Origin: Microbacterium sp. Se63.02b
Lineage (GTDB): Bacteria; Actinomycetota; Actinomycetes; Actinomycetales; Microbacteriaceae
Length of the DNA stretch: 64,000 nt
Assembly: GCF_014171575.1 (NCBI RefSeq)
Contig: NZ_CP050453.1
Span: forward strand, 2,666,001-2,730,000
Direction of reading: 5' to 3'
In this document: one piece after another, positions 29,269-39,959 of the stretch
Layout: each line of letters opens with the position of its first letter
Position numbering within the stretch: the first letter of the stretch is position 1
Position numbers and translations under genes: made by a program
The notes under the pieces: generated by a model
What the model was told of the DNA's origin: nothing
Seen by the model: the letters and a program-made list of their open reading frames with translations, nothing else
Database searches by the model: none

Positions 29269-30717
29269 TCAGGAGATGTTGACGAGGTGCATCGCCCTGC
29301 TGGCGTCGGTGATGCTGCTCGACAGCGACGGGTACGCCGCGAAGACGCGCGACACCTGATCGACCGTCAGTCGTCGCTCGACGGCGACCGCGATCGGGTA
29401 GATCAGCTCGGAGGCCTTGGGCGCCACGATGACGCCGCCGATCACGGTTCCGGACCCCTTGCGGGCGATGAGCTTGACGAAGCCGTCCTTGATGCCCATC
29501 ATCTTCGCCCGGGGGTTGGCCGCGAGCGGAAGCTTGTAGACCATGCCGTCGGCGATGCCGTCTTCGACGTCCTTGACCCCGTAGCCGACCGTCGCGATCT
29601 CGGGCGCGGTGAAGATGTTCGAGGTGATCTTGATCAGCTCGAGCGGGATCACGATGTCGCCCAGCGCGTGGAACACGGCGGTGCGCCCCTGCATGGAGGC
29701 GACAGAGGCCAGCGGGAAGAAGTTCGTGCAGTCTCCGACCGCGTACACGTTCGGGACGGAGGTGCGGGCGACCTTGTTCACCCGCACGTGACCCGAGTCG
29801 TCGAGCTCGACGCCCGCCTCCTCGAGACCGATGCCCGCGGTGTTCGGGATCGACCCGACCGCCATGAGACAGTGGCTGCCGTCGACCGTGCGCCCGTCCG
29901 ACAGCGTCACGGTCACGCCGTCCTTCGTGACCTCGACCTTGTCGGCCCTGGACTTGGAGAGCACCTGCATGCCGCCGCGCTTGAACACCTTCTCCAGGAC
30001 GCTCGCCGCATCCTTGTCTTCGCCCGGGAGCACCTGATCCCGGCTGGAGACGAGCGTGACCTTGGCGCCGAGGTTCATGTAGGCGGAAGCGAACTCCGCC
30101 CCCGTGACGCCGGATCCGACCACGATCAGGTGCTCGGGGAGCGACTTCATGTCGTACAGCTGCGTCCACGTGAGGATGCGCTTGCCGTCGGGCTTGGCCG
30201 AGTCCAGCTCGCGGGGCGATGCACCGACGGCCACCACGATCGTGTCGGCTTCGACCCGGTCGAAGTCGGTCCCGCCCTGACCGGTCGACACGACGATCGC
30301 CGTCGGTCCCTCGAGCCGGCCGTGACCGGAGAGGATGCGCACTCCGGCGTCGAGGAGCGTGGCGCGCATGTCCTCCGACTGCTGGCCGGCGAGGGCGATG
30401 AGCCGCTTGTTCACGGCAGCGAGGTTGATGGCGATCTCGGGCTTGAGCGGCTTGCCGTTCTCTCCCTTGGCGTAGAAGTTCACCCCGAGGTCGCTCGCCT
30501 CGGAGATCGCGACGGCCGCGTCGGCGGTCGCGATGAGGCTCTTCGAGGGCACCACATCGGTGAGCACGGCCGATCCGCCGACGCCCACCCGCTCGACCAG
30601 GGTGACCTCGGCCCCGAGCTGAGCGGCCGCGAGGGCCGCCTCGTAACCGCCGGGACCGCCGCCGAGGACGGCGACGCGCTGAGTGCGCTCGAAAGTGGTG
30701 GAAGACATGGAATCCAT
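29269..30717 (-). CDS. LpdA-type NAD(P)H-quinone dehydrogenase (flavoprotein disulfide reductase family, no redox Cys)
   Basis: About 482 aa. FAD site VLGGGPGGYEAALAAAQLG at the N-terminus, NAD(P) site VVGSGVTGAEFASAY (about residues 195-210), NVYAVGDC (FAD), and the C-terminal dimerisation domain. At the position of the dihydrolipoamide dehydrogenase redox pair (CxxxxC) the sequence reads VGGSAVLTDVVPSK, so both Cys are missing; this matches Mycobacterium tuberculosis LpdA (Rv3303c), which reduces quinones instead of lipoamide. Two ATGs are possible (30717 and 30708); GGGGA lies just before the first. Confidence 0.88.
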   Translation of the reverse strand: MDSMSSTTFERTQRVAVLGGGPGGYEAALAAAQLGAEVTLVERVGVGGSAVLTDVVPSKSLIATADAAVAISEASDLGVNFYAKGENGKPLKPEIAINLAAVNKRLIALAGQQSEDMRATLLDAGVRILSGHGRLEGPTAIVVSTGQGGTDFDRVEADTIVVAVGASPRELDSAKPDGKRILTWTQLYDMKSLPEHLIVVGSGVTGAEFASAYMNLGAKVTLVSSRDQVLPGEDKDAASVLEKVFKRGGMQVLSKSRADKVEVTKDGVTVTLSDGRTVDGSHCLMAVGSIPNTAGIGLEEAGVELDDSGHVRVNKVARTSVPNVYAVGDCTNFFPLASVASMQGRTAVFHALGDIVIPLELIKITSNIFTAPEIATVGYGVKDVEDGIADGMVYKLPLAANPRAKMMGIKDGFVKLIARKGSGTVIGGVIVAPKASELIYPIAVAVERRLTVDQVSRVFAAYPSLSSSITDASRAMHLVNIS

Positions 30718-30765
30718 TCTTCCCCAATCCTGGCCCCCGAGCCTGCACCTTCCTAGAGTGGATCC

Positions 30766-31596
30766 ATGCCTGAAACGCACAGCAACCCCTCGACGACCCG
30801 ACCGCGAACCCGTTCGAGGTCGCCGCCGAGGCCGCCGCAGACATCGCGCGTCTGACCGGCGTCGAGAAGCACGACATCGCCCTCACCCTCGGCAGCGGCT
30901 GGGGCAAGGCCGCCGACATCATCGGCGAGACCGTCGCGACCATCCCCGCCACCGAGGTCACCGGCTTCTCAAGCCCGCCCTCGAGGGCCACGTCGGCACG
31001 CTCCGCAGCATCCGCACCCCGGCGGCAAGAACGTCCTCGTGATCGGCGCCCGCACGCACTACTACGAAGACCACGGCGTGCGCCGCGTCGTGCACAGCGT
31101 GCGGACCGCCGCCGCGACGGGCGCTGCGATCATGGTGCTCACGAACGGCGCGGGCGGCATCCGCGAGACCTGGAAGCCCGGTCAGCCCGTGCTGATCAGC
31201 GACCACATCAACCTCACCGCGGACTCCCCTCTCGAGGGCGCGACCTTCATCGACCTGACCGACCTGTACGCCAAGCGTCTGCGCGACATCGCCCGCAGCA
31301 TCGACCCGAGCCTCGACGAAGGTGTGTACACGCAGTTCCGCGGACCGCACTACGAGACCCCGGCCGAGGTGCAGATGGCCAAGCACATCGGCGGTCACAT
31401 CGTCGGGATGTCGACCGCCCTCGAGGCCATCGCCGCGCGCGAGGCCGGCATGGAGATCCTCGGCTTCTCGCTCATCACGAACCTCGCCGCGGGCATCCAG
31501 CAGACTCCGCTGAGCCACGCCGAGGTCATCGAGGCCGGACGCGAAGCCGAGCCGGTGATCTCCGCGTTGCTGGCCAGGGTGGTCGAGGCGCTGTGA
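30766..31596 (+). CDS. Purine-nucleoside phosphorylase (three frameshifts as read)
   Basis: Phosphorolysis of purine nucleosides. The intact part (31039 onward) has [45 protein letters not shown] with the catalytic Glu/Tyr region, and [17 protein letters not shown], characteristic of trimeric PNP. The first 90 codons need three single-base restorations: at CCCC 30786-30789, near 30968-30972 and near 31018-31022; the frame returns to the starting one, and the product is 277 aa. Start ATG 30766, with TAGAGT (30754-30759) 6 nt upstream. It overlaps the mutase gene by 4 nt. Confidence 0.88.
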
Positions 31597-33261
31597 GCGA
31601 GGATCGGCTCGTCCAGGCACGCGCCTGGTTGCGGCAGGACCCCGACCACGAGACCCGCGACGAGCTCGCCGGCCTCATCACACGTGCCTCCGCCGGCGAG
31701 GACGCCGCGCTCGCCGAGCTGGACGATCGGTTCAGCACCCGTCTCGCGTTCGGCACCGCAGGACTCCGCGGAGAACTCGGCGCCGGCAGCAACCGGATGA
31801 ATCGCGTGCTCGTCGCGCAGGCCGCTGCGGGCTTCGCCGCGTATCTGCGCGCGAGGACGCCTGATGCGACCCCACCGTGGTGATCGGCTACGACGGCCGC
31901 CGCAACTCGCGCGTGTTCGCGACCGACTCCGCCGAGCTCTTCGCCGGCGCCGGCCTGCGTGCGATCCTGCTGCCCCGCCTGCTCCCGACCCCGGTGCTCG
32001 CGTTCGCCGTGCGCCACTTCGGCGCCGATGCGGGAGTGATGGTGACAGCCAGCCACAATCCCCCGAACGACAACGGGTACAAGGTGTACCTCGGCGGAGC
32101 CGACCAGGGTTCGCAGATCGTGGCTCCCGCGGATGCCGAGATCGCGGCGCAGATCCAGCGCGTCGCCGACAGCCGATCCGTGACGGAGCTGTCGCGCTCC
32201 ACGGCGTACGAGACGGCCGGAGAAGAGGTCGTCGAGGCGTACATCGCCGCGACCGCCGCCGTGGCTCCCGCGCCGGCCGGCACCACGGGGATGCGCTGGG
32301 TGTACACCGCGATGCACGGCGTCGGATGGGAGACGCTCTCGCGCATCGTGAAGGACGCCGGATACCCGCAGCCCTTCGTCGTCGAGGAACAGCTCGCTCC
32401 CGATGCGACCTTCCGCACGGTGTCGTTCCCGAACCCCGAGGAACCGGGGGCGATGGACCTCGCCTTCGCCAGGGCCCGCCGAGTGAAGGCGGACTTCATC
32501 CTCGCCAACGACCCCGATGCGGATCGACTCGCCGTCGCCGTCCCGGACGAGAGCGCACCGGACGGCTGGCGCCGACTGACCGGCAACGAGGTCGGCCTCC
32601 TGCTCGGCGCGAGAGCCGCCCGTGCCGCGGAGGGCACGCCGGGTGCGTCGCTCGCGTGCTCGCTCGTCTCGTCTCCCGGCCTCGGTGCCGTCGCCGCGCA
32701 CCACGGGTTGGACTTCCACGAGACGCTCACCGGCTTCAAATGGATCTCGCGTGCCCCCGGCATCGTGTTCGGCTACGAGGAGGCCCTCGGTTACCTCGTG
32801 AACCCCGAGACGGTCCGTGACAAGGACGGCGTGTCCGCGGCCGTCGCGGTGCTCGGCCTCGCCGCCGAAGCGCGCGATCGCGGCGCGACGCTGGTCGACC
32901 TCCTCGCCGAGCTGGGCGAGACGTACGGGCACTTCGCCAGCGGACAGGTCTCGGTGCGCGTCGACGATCTCTCGGTCATCGGCGCCGTCATGCTCGCCCT
33001 GCGCACGCTCCCCCGACCCATATCGCGGGCCGCTCGATCACGTCGGCCGAGGATCTGCTGCAGGCGGCCCCCGGGCGTCCCTCTGGCGATGTGCTGCGGT
33101 ACCTCCTCGGCGACGGTTCGCGCGTCATCGTGCGCCCCAGCGGCACCGAGCCGAAGCTCAAGGTCTACATCGACGCGCGCGCCGACACGGCAGAGGGCGC
33201 ACGCGCGGCCGTGGCGGAACTCGAGGCCGGCGTGCGGACGCTGCTCGACGAGCGCTCCTGA
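31593..33261 (+). CDS. Phospho-sugar mutase (phosphomannomutase/phosphoglucomutase family; two frameshifts)
   Basis: About 556 aa, the length of PgcA/PMM-like enzymes acting on hexose- or pentose-phosphates. The phosphoserine loop [15 protein letters not shown], the metal loop [10 protein letters not shown], the sugar loop GYEEALGY and the phosphate-binding RPSGTEPK are all present. Breaks are at CCCC 31870-31873 and CCCCC 33010-33014, each missing one C. It is coupled (GTGA overlap) to purine nucleoside phosphorylase, which suggests it may act on ribose-1-phosphate from nucleosides (phosphopentomutase role); this is inference. Confidence 0.88.
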
Positions 33262-33263
33262 CC

Positions 33264-33527
33264 ATGCCGACGCGACACCTCATCGTCAGCGCGCACAACG
33301 GCGCGCACGCCCGACCGGTGGCCGAGCTCGTCCGTCTGGCGCAGTCGCACGGCACGACGGTGACCCTCCGCACGGCGGACGGCACGACGGTCGACCTGAG
33401 CAGCGTCCTGGCGGTGATGGACCTCGGTATCGCGTCCGGCGATGCGGTGGTGCTCGAGACCGCGCCGTCCGACACATCGGAGGCCGTCCTCGATCAACTC
33501 GCCGAGGTGCTCGCCCCCCGGGAGTGA
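33264..33527 (+). CDS. HPr-like phosphocarrier protein
   Basis: 87 aa HPr-fold protein, a second HPr in the window. The active-site His lies in SAHNGAHARPVAEL (about residue 15), and the regulatory-Ser region reads SSVLAVMDLGIASGD. It begins 2 nt after the mutase stop and is not in the mannitol operon. It may serve the MtlR-type regulator opposite, or be a paralog with a regulatory role. The local HARP motif and length make the fold assignment secure; the function as a PTS relay is inferred. Confidence 0.82.
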   Translation: MPTRHLIVSAHNGAHARPVAELVRLAQSHGTTVTLRTADGTTVDLSSVLAVMDLGIASGDAVVLETAPSDTSEAVLDQLAEVLAPRE

Positions 33528-33536
33528 TCCGCGGGC

Positions 33537-35457
33537 TCAGCCGTCGATCACGGCCACGAGCTCGTCGAGGAACGCCTCGAACGTCGAACCTCTCCGCACG
33601 ATCCTCTGCACGCTCTCGCGTTCGCTGAACACCTCGACCAGCTGCTCGAACACGGTCTGGAAGGCGGCACGATCGCCCTCGCTGAACGCGGCCAGGGCGA
33701 CGACCTGCACGCGCCCACCGCCCCACGCCGCCGAGCCGTCGGCGACGCCGATGGCGATTGCCGTGCGCGTGGCCGTCATCTGCAAGGCGTGCGGGACGGC
33801 GAGCGCATCCGTGAACGTGGTCGATGACATCCGCTCGCGCACGATGGTGTTCTCGATGTAGTCCTCGCCGATGAGTCCGGCACGCATCAGGAGGCCACCG
33901 AGGCGGCGGATGATCGCCTCCTCCCCTCGTCCGGCAGCGGGAAGACGAACGCGTCGGCCAGGAAGTAGCGGGCGAGCTCGCCGCGGAGCCGTGTGAGCCT
34001 CCTGCTCCGTCGTACGCGCGCGGCAGCCTGCTGGATGCGGTCCACATCGGCATCGGTCAGGAACGGCTGGATGCGAACGAACCGGTCTCCCGATCGCCCG
34101 GGTTCGATCGTGCTGAGCACGAGGTCGGTGTCGAAGGACGCCCAGTCGGGGTCCACGTTCGTGACCACGCTGGTGACCTCGATCGCCGATCCGAGCGAAC
34201 GGTCGACGCTCGAGCGCAGCAGTTCGTGCAGCTCCTGGTATCCCGGGCACACGATCGTCGCCGTGAGGATCGACTCGGCCTTCCTGCTGCGTTCGAGACG
34301 GCCGCCGACGTGCATGGCGATGTAGGCGATCTCGTCGTCGTGGATGGGGGTGCCGACGCGGTCGTGCAGTCCACTCGCGATCGACACCGCGACCTCGAAG
34401 ATCATCGGGTAGCTCGTCTTGAGCGAGCGGGTGAGCGGATTGCGCGTCAAGGCGCTCTCCTCCGCGCGGCGCAGGAGGTTCTGCACGTGCAGTGCGAGCC
34501 GGAGCACGAACGTCTCGTCGACGAGGTCGACCTGGAAGTCGTCGGCCGCCCTCGCGAGCTCGGCGCGCACCGCGTCCTCCACCGAAGCATCGACCCCGCT
34601 GCGCGCGACCTCGCGAGTGGCGTCCTCCCCGGCGCGACGATGCGGGTGAGCACGAGCGACGCGAGATGGTTGCTGTCCCCGTCCCCGAGAACGACGGAGA
34701 AGTGCTCGTCGGCGAGTCGGGCGATCACCGCTGCGACCCGGGGGATCTCCTCGCGGGCTCCGACCGGAGGCGCCTCGAGAGCGTGGCCGGCGGCGACCCT
34801 GTCCGCCGCGATGGCGATATGGAGCAGCACGTCGGCGATCGCCAGCTCGTTCACGTAGTACCCCAGCTCGCCGAGCTCACCCACCAGGGCCGACTTGAAC
34901 GGACCAACGGCGCTGGCGGCGACCGCGGAGCCGGAGAGCGCACGGCGGAACGTCTCGGGGTGGAACGAGGCATCGTCCATCTCGTCGTGCGCGAGTCGAC
35001 TGAGCAGCCGCCGCTGAGCCGCCTCGTCGCCGCGCAGCCGCACGATCTCGCGGTCGCGCTCGAGCAGGAGGTCGGTTCCTTCGAGCAGCCCGCGCACACG
35101 CGCGAGGTCGGCCTCGAGCGTCGCCTCGCTGACGTGCAGCTCATCGGCCGTGTCGAACACGTCGATCCCCCTCGGCTCGTCCAGGAGCGAACGGACGAGT
35201 GCGTGCAGCCGGTCACGGGGTGCCGACTCTCCCGTCTGCCGCGTGCGCAGCGCACCGCGCGCCCCGGAGCCTGCGCGATACCCCGCCGGACCGGATTCGA
35301 TCGCGGCAGCACCGGGAGTGCGCGCGTTCAGCGCGGCGACGTAGGAGCGGATGCTGCGTGGCGTGACGCCCAGCAGATCGGCCAGGCTTCCTGCCGTCGA
35401 CCATCCCTCCTGGCGCAGGAGCGTCGCGAGGAGCTGGTCCTGGCGCTGGCGCGACAT
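33537..35457 (-). CDS. MtlR/BglG-type PTS-controlled transcriptional regulator (two frameshifts)
   Basis: About 640 aa, multi-domain activator. Order: N-terminal helix-turn-helix (SLADLLGVTPRSIRSYVAAL), two PTS-regulation domains (His-containing LLHIAIAADR and YIAMHVGGRLERS), an EIIB-like domain (ATIVCPGYQEL with Cys), and a C-terminal EIIA-like domain with the phospho-His in AVPHALQM. Breaks occur at CCCC 34627-34630 and CCCC 33923-33926. Start ATG 35457 follows a strong AGGAGAGG. It is divergent from the PTS/mannitol operon and very probably controls it by phosphorylation state. Operator candidates lie at 35532-35608. Confidence 0.85.
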
Positions 35458-35531
35458 GGTCCTCTCCTTCCGCGTGCTGACCGCACTGTCTCGACGTGGT
35501 CTCCATGATGTCAGCATGCCGGTACTCGAGG

Positions 35532-35608
35532 GCGGAAGGCGCTGTTCCGCGGGGGCGGAAAGGAACGTGTTGGCGCGGCGCCCCTCCCTGTTCACAGACT
35601 GTTCTCAG
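35532..35608 (+). promoter_or_regulatory. Repeat cluster upstream of the mannitol operon (candidate regulator site)
   Basis: Two motif sets lie in the divergent intergenic region: GCGGAA (35532-35537), TTCCGC (35545-35550) and GCGGAA (35555-35560), which form inverted repeats; and a direct repeat CTGTTCxCAG at 35588-35597 and 35599-35608, 11 bp apart (about one helical turn). These suit binding by the divergently encoded regulator. Confidence 0.45.
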
Positions 35609-35622
35609 GAAGGTGGGAATCG

Positions 35623-35940
35623 ATGAGGATCCTCGTGGTGTGCGGCGCCGGGGCGTCGAGCACATTCGTCGCGCAGCGCCTGCGCAGCGCGGCAGCGGCC
35701 GCCGGTCTCGACTGGGAGGCAGCGGCCGGCATGGAGAGTTCGCTCATCGACGCGGACCCCGATCTCGTCCTCGTCGGCCCCCACCTCGGCGAGCGGGTGG
35801 AAGCCATCCGCGGCGCCGTGAGCGCCCCTGTCGCGGTGCTCCCGGCCGACGTCTTCGCCGACCGCGACGGATCACGCACGCTCGTCTTCGCCCGCTCGAT
35901 CCTCGCCGCCGCCGGCGACACCCCGAAAGGAACACCATGA
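35623..35940 (+). CDS. PTS EIIB-like protein (lactose/cellobiose-type fold)
   Basis: 105 aa single-domain protein starting MRILVVCGAGASSTFVAQRL, with the phospho-Cys in the CGAGASSTF P-loop typical of the lactose/cellobiose EIIB family. It lacks a membrane part. The stop overlaps the ptsH start by 4 nt, and AGGTGGGA precedes the ATG. As the mannitol permease downstream has its own EIIB domain, this free subunit either serves another permease or takes part in regulation. Confidence 0.78.
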   Translation: MRILVVCGAGASSTFVAQRLRSAAAAAGLDWEAAAGMESSLIDADPDLVLVGPHLGERVEAIRGAVSAPVAVLPADVFADRDGSRTLVFARSILAAAGDTPKGTP

Positions 35941-36217
35941 CCGCCACCCGCACCGTTCGCATCGGCTCCTCCCACGGACTGCACGCCCGCCCCGCGAAGC
36001 TCTTCGCCCAGGCGGCGAAGGACTCCGGCGTCGCGGTGACCATCGCCAGGACTCCGGCAAGCCCGTGAACGCGGCGAGCATCCTCGGCGTCATCGCCCTG
36101 GCCGTCGAGCACGGCGACTATGTGACCCTCACCGCGGAGGGCGACGGCGCGGAGGACGTGCTCGACACCCTCACCGAGCTGCTCACCACCGACCACGACC
36201 AGGACGCCGCCGGATGA
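35937..36217 (+). CDS. ptsH: HPr phosphocarrier protein (one frameshift as read)
   Basis: General PTS phosphocarrier, 93 aa when corrected. The active-site motif SSHGLHARPAKLFAQ (His about 15) is canonical, and VNAASILGVIALAVEHGD contains the usual Ser46 region. The frame breaks at GG 36049-36050 (GGG expected); one added G restores the second half. Overlaps the EIIB gene and ptsI by 4 nt each (ATGA), so EIIB-HPr-EI are coupled. Confidence 0.88.
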
Positions 36218-37898
36218 GCGAGCTGCGCGGCGTCGGCATCGGCCTCGGGGTGGCCCAGGGGCCGGTCGTCCGCATGTCCGAAGCGATGCCGGCACCCGAG
36301 AACACGCCGAGCACCGCGGGCGCCGACGCCGAGCGCGCACGGGTCCGCGAGGCCGTATCGATCGTCGCGGAGGAGCTGAACGCGCGTGGTCAGGCTGCGG
36401 GCGGATCGGCGCAGGAGGTGCTCGAGGCGCAGGCGATGATCGCCGAGGACCCGACCCTCCAAGACGAGGTCGATGCCCGCATCGATGACGGCGCGACGGC
36501 GGAGTGGGCCGTGCATGACGCCTTCGCCGGATTCCGTGCCACGCTCGAGGCCGTCGGCGGCTACCTCGGCGAGCGCGCCGCCGACCTCGATGACATCGCG
36601 CAGCGCGTGCTCGCACGCCTTCGCGGGGTCGAGGCGCCCGGCGTCCCGGCCCCGGGCCATCCCTTCGTGCTGGTGGCGCGCGATCTCGCCCCGGCCGACA
36701 CCGCGCTGCTCGACCTCGATCAGGTGCTCGCCCTGATCACCACCGACGGCGGACCCACATCGCACACCGCGATCCTCGCTCGCGAGAAGGGCATCGTCGC
36801 GATCGTCGGCGCCGCAGACGGCGACATGCTCGAGACAGGCGAGACGGTGATCGTGGACGCGGCCGCCGGCGTCATCACGCGAGAGCCCACCGAAGACGAG
36901 AAGACTCGCGCGGCTCAGCGCGCTGCCGCTCGTCGCTCCGCGGACTCCGCCCCGCTGACTCCCGGCGCCCTCGCCGACGGCACGCGTGTCGCACTGCTCG
37001 CGAATCTGGGGAAGCCCGCAGACGCCGCGGATGCGGTCGCTCGGGGGCCGAGGGCGTCGGGCTGTTCCGCACCGAGTTCCTGTTCCTCTCCTCGGCCCAG
37101 GCGCCGACGATCGCCCAGCAGCGGGAGGCGTACCGCGAACTGCTGGCCGCGTTCCCCGGGCGCAAGGTCGTGGTGCGGATGCTGGATGCCGGAGCCGACA
37201 AGCCGCTCGCCTTCCTCAACGATGCGCACGAGGAGAACCCCGCGCTCGGGCTCCGTGGTCTTCGGGCGCTCCGGGCGAGCGAGGACATCCTCCGCGAACA
37301 GCTCACCGCCCTCGCCGAGGCCGACGCCGAGACCGAAGCCGAGCTCTGGGTGATGGCGCCGATGGTGGCCACGGTCGAGGAGACGAAGTACTTCACCGGG
37401 CTGGCCCGCGAGTACGAGCTGCGCACGGCCGGCGTCATGGTGGAGATCCCCGCGAGCGCCCTGCTCGCCGACCGGGTGCTCGCACACGCCGACTTCGCGT
37501 CGATCGGCACGAACGACCTCACGCAGTACACCATGGCGGCCGACCGCATGCTCGGGTCGGTCGCGGGCTTCCAGGACCCCTGGCATCCGGCCGTGCTGCG
37601 CCTTGTGCGTGAGGTGGGCGACGCCGGGGCGCGTCTCGGCAAGCCCGTCGGCATCTGCGGCGAGGCCGCGGCCGACCCGCTGCTCGCCGTCGTCCTGGTC
37701 GGCCTGGGCGCGACCAGCCTCTCGATGGCACCGTCGGCACTGGCCGATGTGCGGCACACCCTGTCCCAACACACCCTGTCCGAGGCACGGGGTCTCGCCG
37801 AGGCCGCTCTGGCCGCCGACGACGCCCCTTCCGCCCGAACCGCCGCAGCGACGCTCGCCGCGGCTCTCCCCCTCCACAAGAAAGAGACGACATCATGA
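36214..37898 (+). CDS. ptsI: PTS enzyme I, PEP-protein phosphotransferase (one frameshift)
   Basis: Takes phosphate from PEP and passes it to HPr. About 561 aa when corrected. The active-site His is in DGGPTSHTAILARE (about residue 185), the PEP-binding TIM-barrel contains GLFRTEFLFLSS, VMVEIPAS, SIGTNDLTQYTMAADR and GICGEAAAD. The break is at GGGGG 37043-37047, where one more G joins VARGAEGVGLFRTEF. Coupled to ptsH and to mtlA (stop at 37898, next start at 37895). Confidence 0.92.
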
Positions 37899-39528
37899 CG
37901 ACGACGTCACCTGCCGCCACCCGACCGGGCGGCCTCCGCGTGGGCGTGCAACGCTTCGGCACGTTCCTCTCCGGCATGATCATGCCGAACATCGCGGCTT
38001 TCATCGCCTGGGGCTTCATCACGATGCTCTTCATCCCCAAGGGTTTCTTCGGGGCGGAGAGTCCGTTCGACTGGCACTGGGCGGGAGTCGCCGAGATCAT
38101 CGGTGGCGGCGGGGATTCCGCCGTGATCGGCTGGCAGGGCGCGATGACGGCCGTCGCAGAGAGCGCCGACGGCAACATCCTCGCGTACGTCGGCCTGGTC
38201 GGACCGATGGTCACCTACCTGCTGCCGCTGCTGATCGCCAACACCGCGGGACGCATGGTCTACGGCGAGCGCGGGGGTGTCGTCGCGACGATCGCGACGG
38301 TCGGCGTGATCGTCGGCACGAACATCCCGATGTTCCTCGGCGCGATGATCATGGGCCCCATCGCGGCGTGGCTCATGAAGCAAGTGGACCGGCTGTGGGA
38401 CGGCAAGATCCGCCCCGGCTTCGAGATGCTGGTGAACAACTTCTCCGCCGGCATCCTGGGCATGCTCCTGGCCATCGTGGGCTTCTTCGCCTTCGGGCCC
38501 GTCATGCTCGGTGTCAGCGCGGCGCTCGGCACCGCGGTCGACTGGCTCGTGTCACTGAACCTGCTGCCGCTCGTGTCGATCATCGTCGAGCCGGCGAAGG
38601 TGCTGTTCCTCAACAACGCCATCAACCACGGCGTGTTCACGCCCCTGGGCATCGAGCAGGCCACCGAGGCCGGCAAGTCCATCCTGTTCCTCATCGAGGC
38701 GAACCCCGGCCCCGGCCTCGGTCTGCTGCTCGCCTTCACCTTCTTCGGTGTCGGAGCGGCGAAGGCGTCGGCGCCGGGCGCGGCGATCATCCAGTTCTTC
38801 GGTGGCATCCACGAGATCTACTTCCCGTACGCGCTGAGCAAGCCGACCACGATCCTCGCCCTCATCGCGGGTGGCGCGGCCGGTGTCACGACGAACATGG
38901 TGCTCGGCGGCGGTCTGGCGTTCCCGGCCGCCCCGGGAGCATCATCGCGGTGACGGCAGCCGCCATCGGACCCGGCGCGGGGAACCTCCTCGTCGTGTAC
39001 CTCTCGGTGATCATCGCTGCGACGGTCACCTTCCTGATCACCGGAGTGATCCTGCGCGCGTCGCGAAAGCGCGATCTCGAGGCGGAGGGCGACACCTTCG
39101 GCGCGGCGATCGCGCAGACCGAGGCGAACAAGGGCAAGTCGTCCGTCGCCATGGATGCCTTGCGCACGTCGACGGCGGCCTCCTCGTCCGAGACCGTCGC
39201 GGCGCCGAGCACGACCGCCGTCGCCGCGGCGCCGATCGAACGCATCGTGTTCGCGTGCGACGCGGGGATGGGATCGTCCGCCATGGGCGCCAGCGTCCTG
39301 CGCAACAAGCTCAAGAAGGCCGGGATCGAAGACGTGGTCGTCACCAACCAGGCGATCGCCAATCTCGACGGCACCGCCGACGTCGTGATCACGCAGCAGC
39401 AGCTCACGGAGCGCGCGACAGCCAAGTCACCGAACTCGGTACATGTCTCGGTGGACAACTTCATGAACTCGCCCAAGTACGAAGAGGTCGTCGAGATGGT
39501 GCGCGAGCAGCGAAAGGACACAGAATGA
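37895..39528 (+). CDS. mtlA: PTS mannitol transporter EIICB (one frameshift)
   Basis: Membrane permease and EIIB of mannitol uptake, about 544 aa. The EIIC part has multiple helices, MNPNIAAFIAWG-like entry (IIMPNIAAFIAWGF), GTNIPMFLGAMIMGP, and IFFGGIHEIYFPYAL-like QFFGGIHEIYFPYAL. The EIIB part holds the phospho-Cys in VFACDAGMGSSAMGASVLR (about residue 460). Frame loss at CCCC 38931-38934 (CCCCC expected). Mannitol is imported as mannitol-1-phosphate with help from the separate EIIA (mtlF). Confidence 0.93.
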
Positions 39529-39959
39529 GCGTTCTGACCCCCGAACAGGTCCGCATCCACCCCGGAGGGGCCACGCGGGACGAGGCGCTCCAGGAGGCGA
39601 CCGACATCCTGGTCGCTGCCGGAGCCGTCACCCCGGCGTATGTCGATGCGATGCGACAGCGCGAGGAGACCGTGTCGACCTTCATGGGCAACGGCCTCGC
39701 GATCCCGCACGGCACCAACGACGCGAAGGACGCGATCCTCGCCTCGGCCCTCTCGGTCGTCCGCTATGACGGCGGCGTCGACTGGTCGGGGGACCCCGCG
39801 ACCTTCGTGATCGGCATCGCCGGGGTCGGCGACGAGCACCTCGAGATCCTGTCGCGCATCGCGATCCTGTTCTCCGAGGAGGACGACGTGGCACGCCTCG
39901 CGGCGGCGCAGACCTCGGAGGAGCTCTACGCCCTCCTCTCGGAGGTGAACGAGGGATGA
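39525..39959 (+). CDS. mtlF: PTS mannitol EIIA component
   Basis: 144 aa. The EIIA phospho-His is in [14 protein letters not shown] (about residue 64), preceded by [12 protein letters not shown], both typical of mannitol/fructose EIIA. It takes phosphate from HPr and gives it to the EIIB domain of MtlA. The start overlaps the mtlA stop by 4 nt and the stop overlaps mtlD by 4 nt, so the three are co-expressed. Confidence 0.93.
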   Translation: MSVLTPEQVRIHPGGATRDEALQEATDILVAAGAVTPAYVDAMRQREETVSTFMGNGLAIPHGTNDAKDAILASALSVVRYDGGVDWSGDPATFVIGIAGVGDEHLEILSRIAILFSEEDDVARLAAAQTSEELYALLSEVNEG

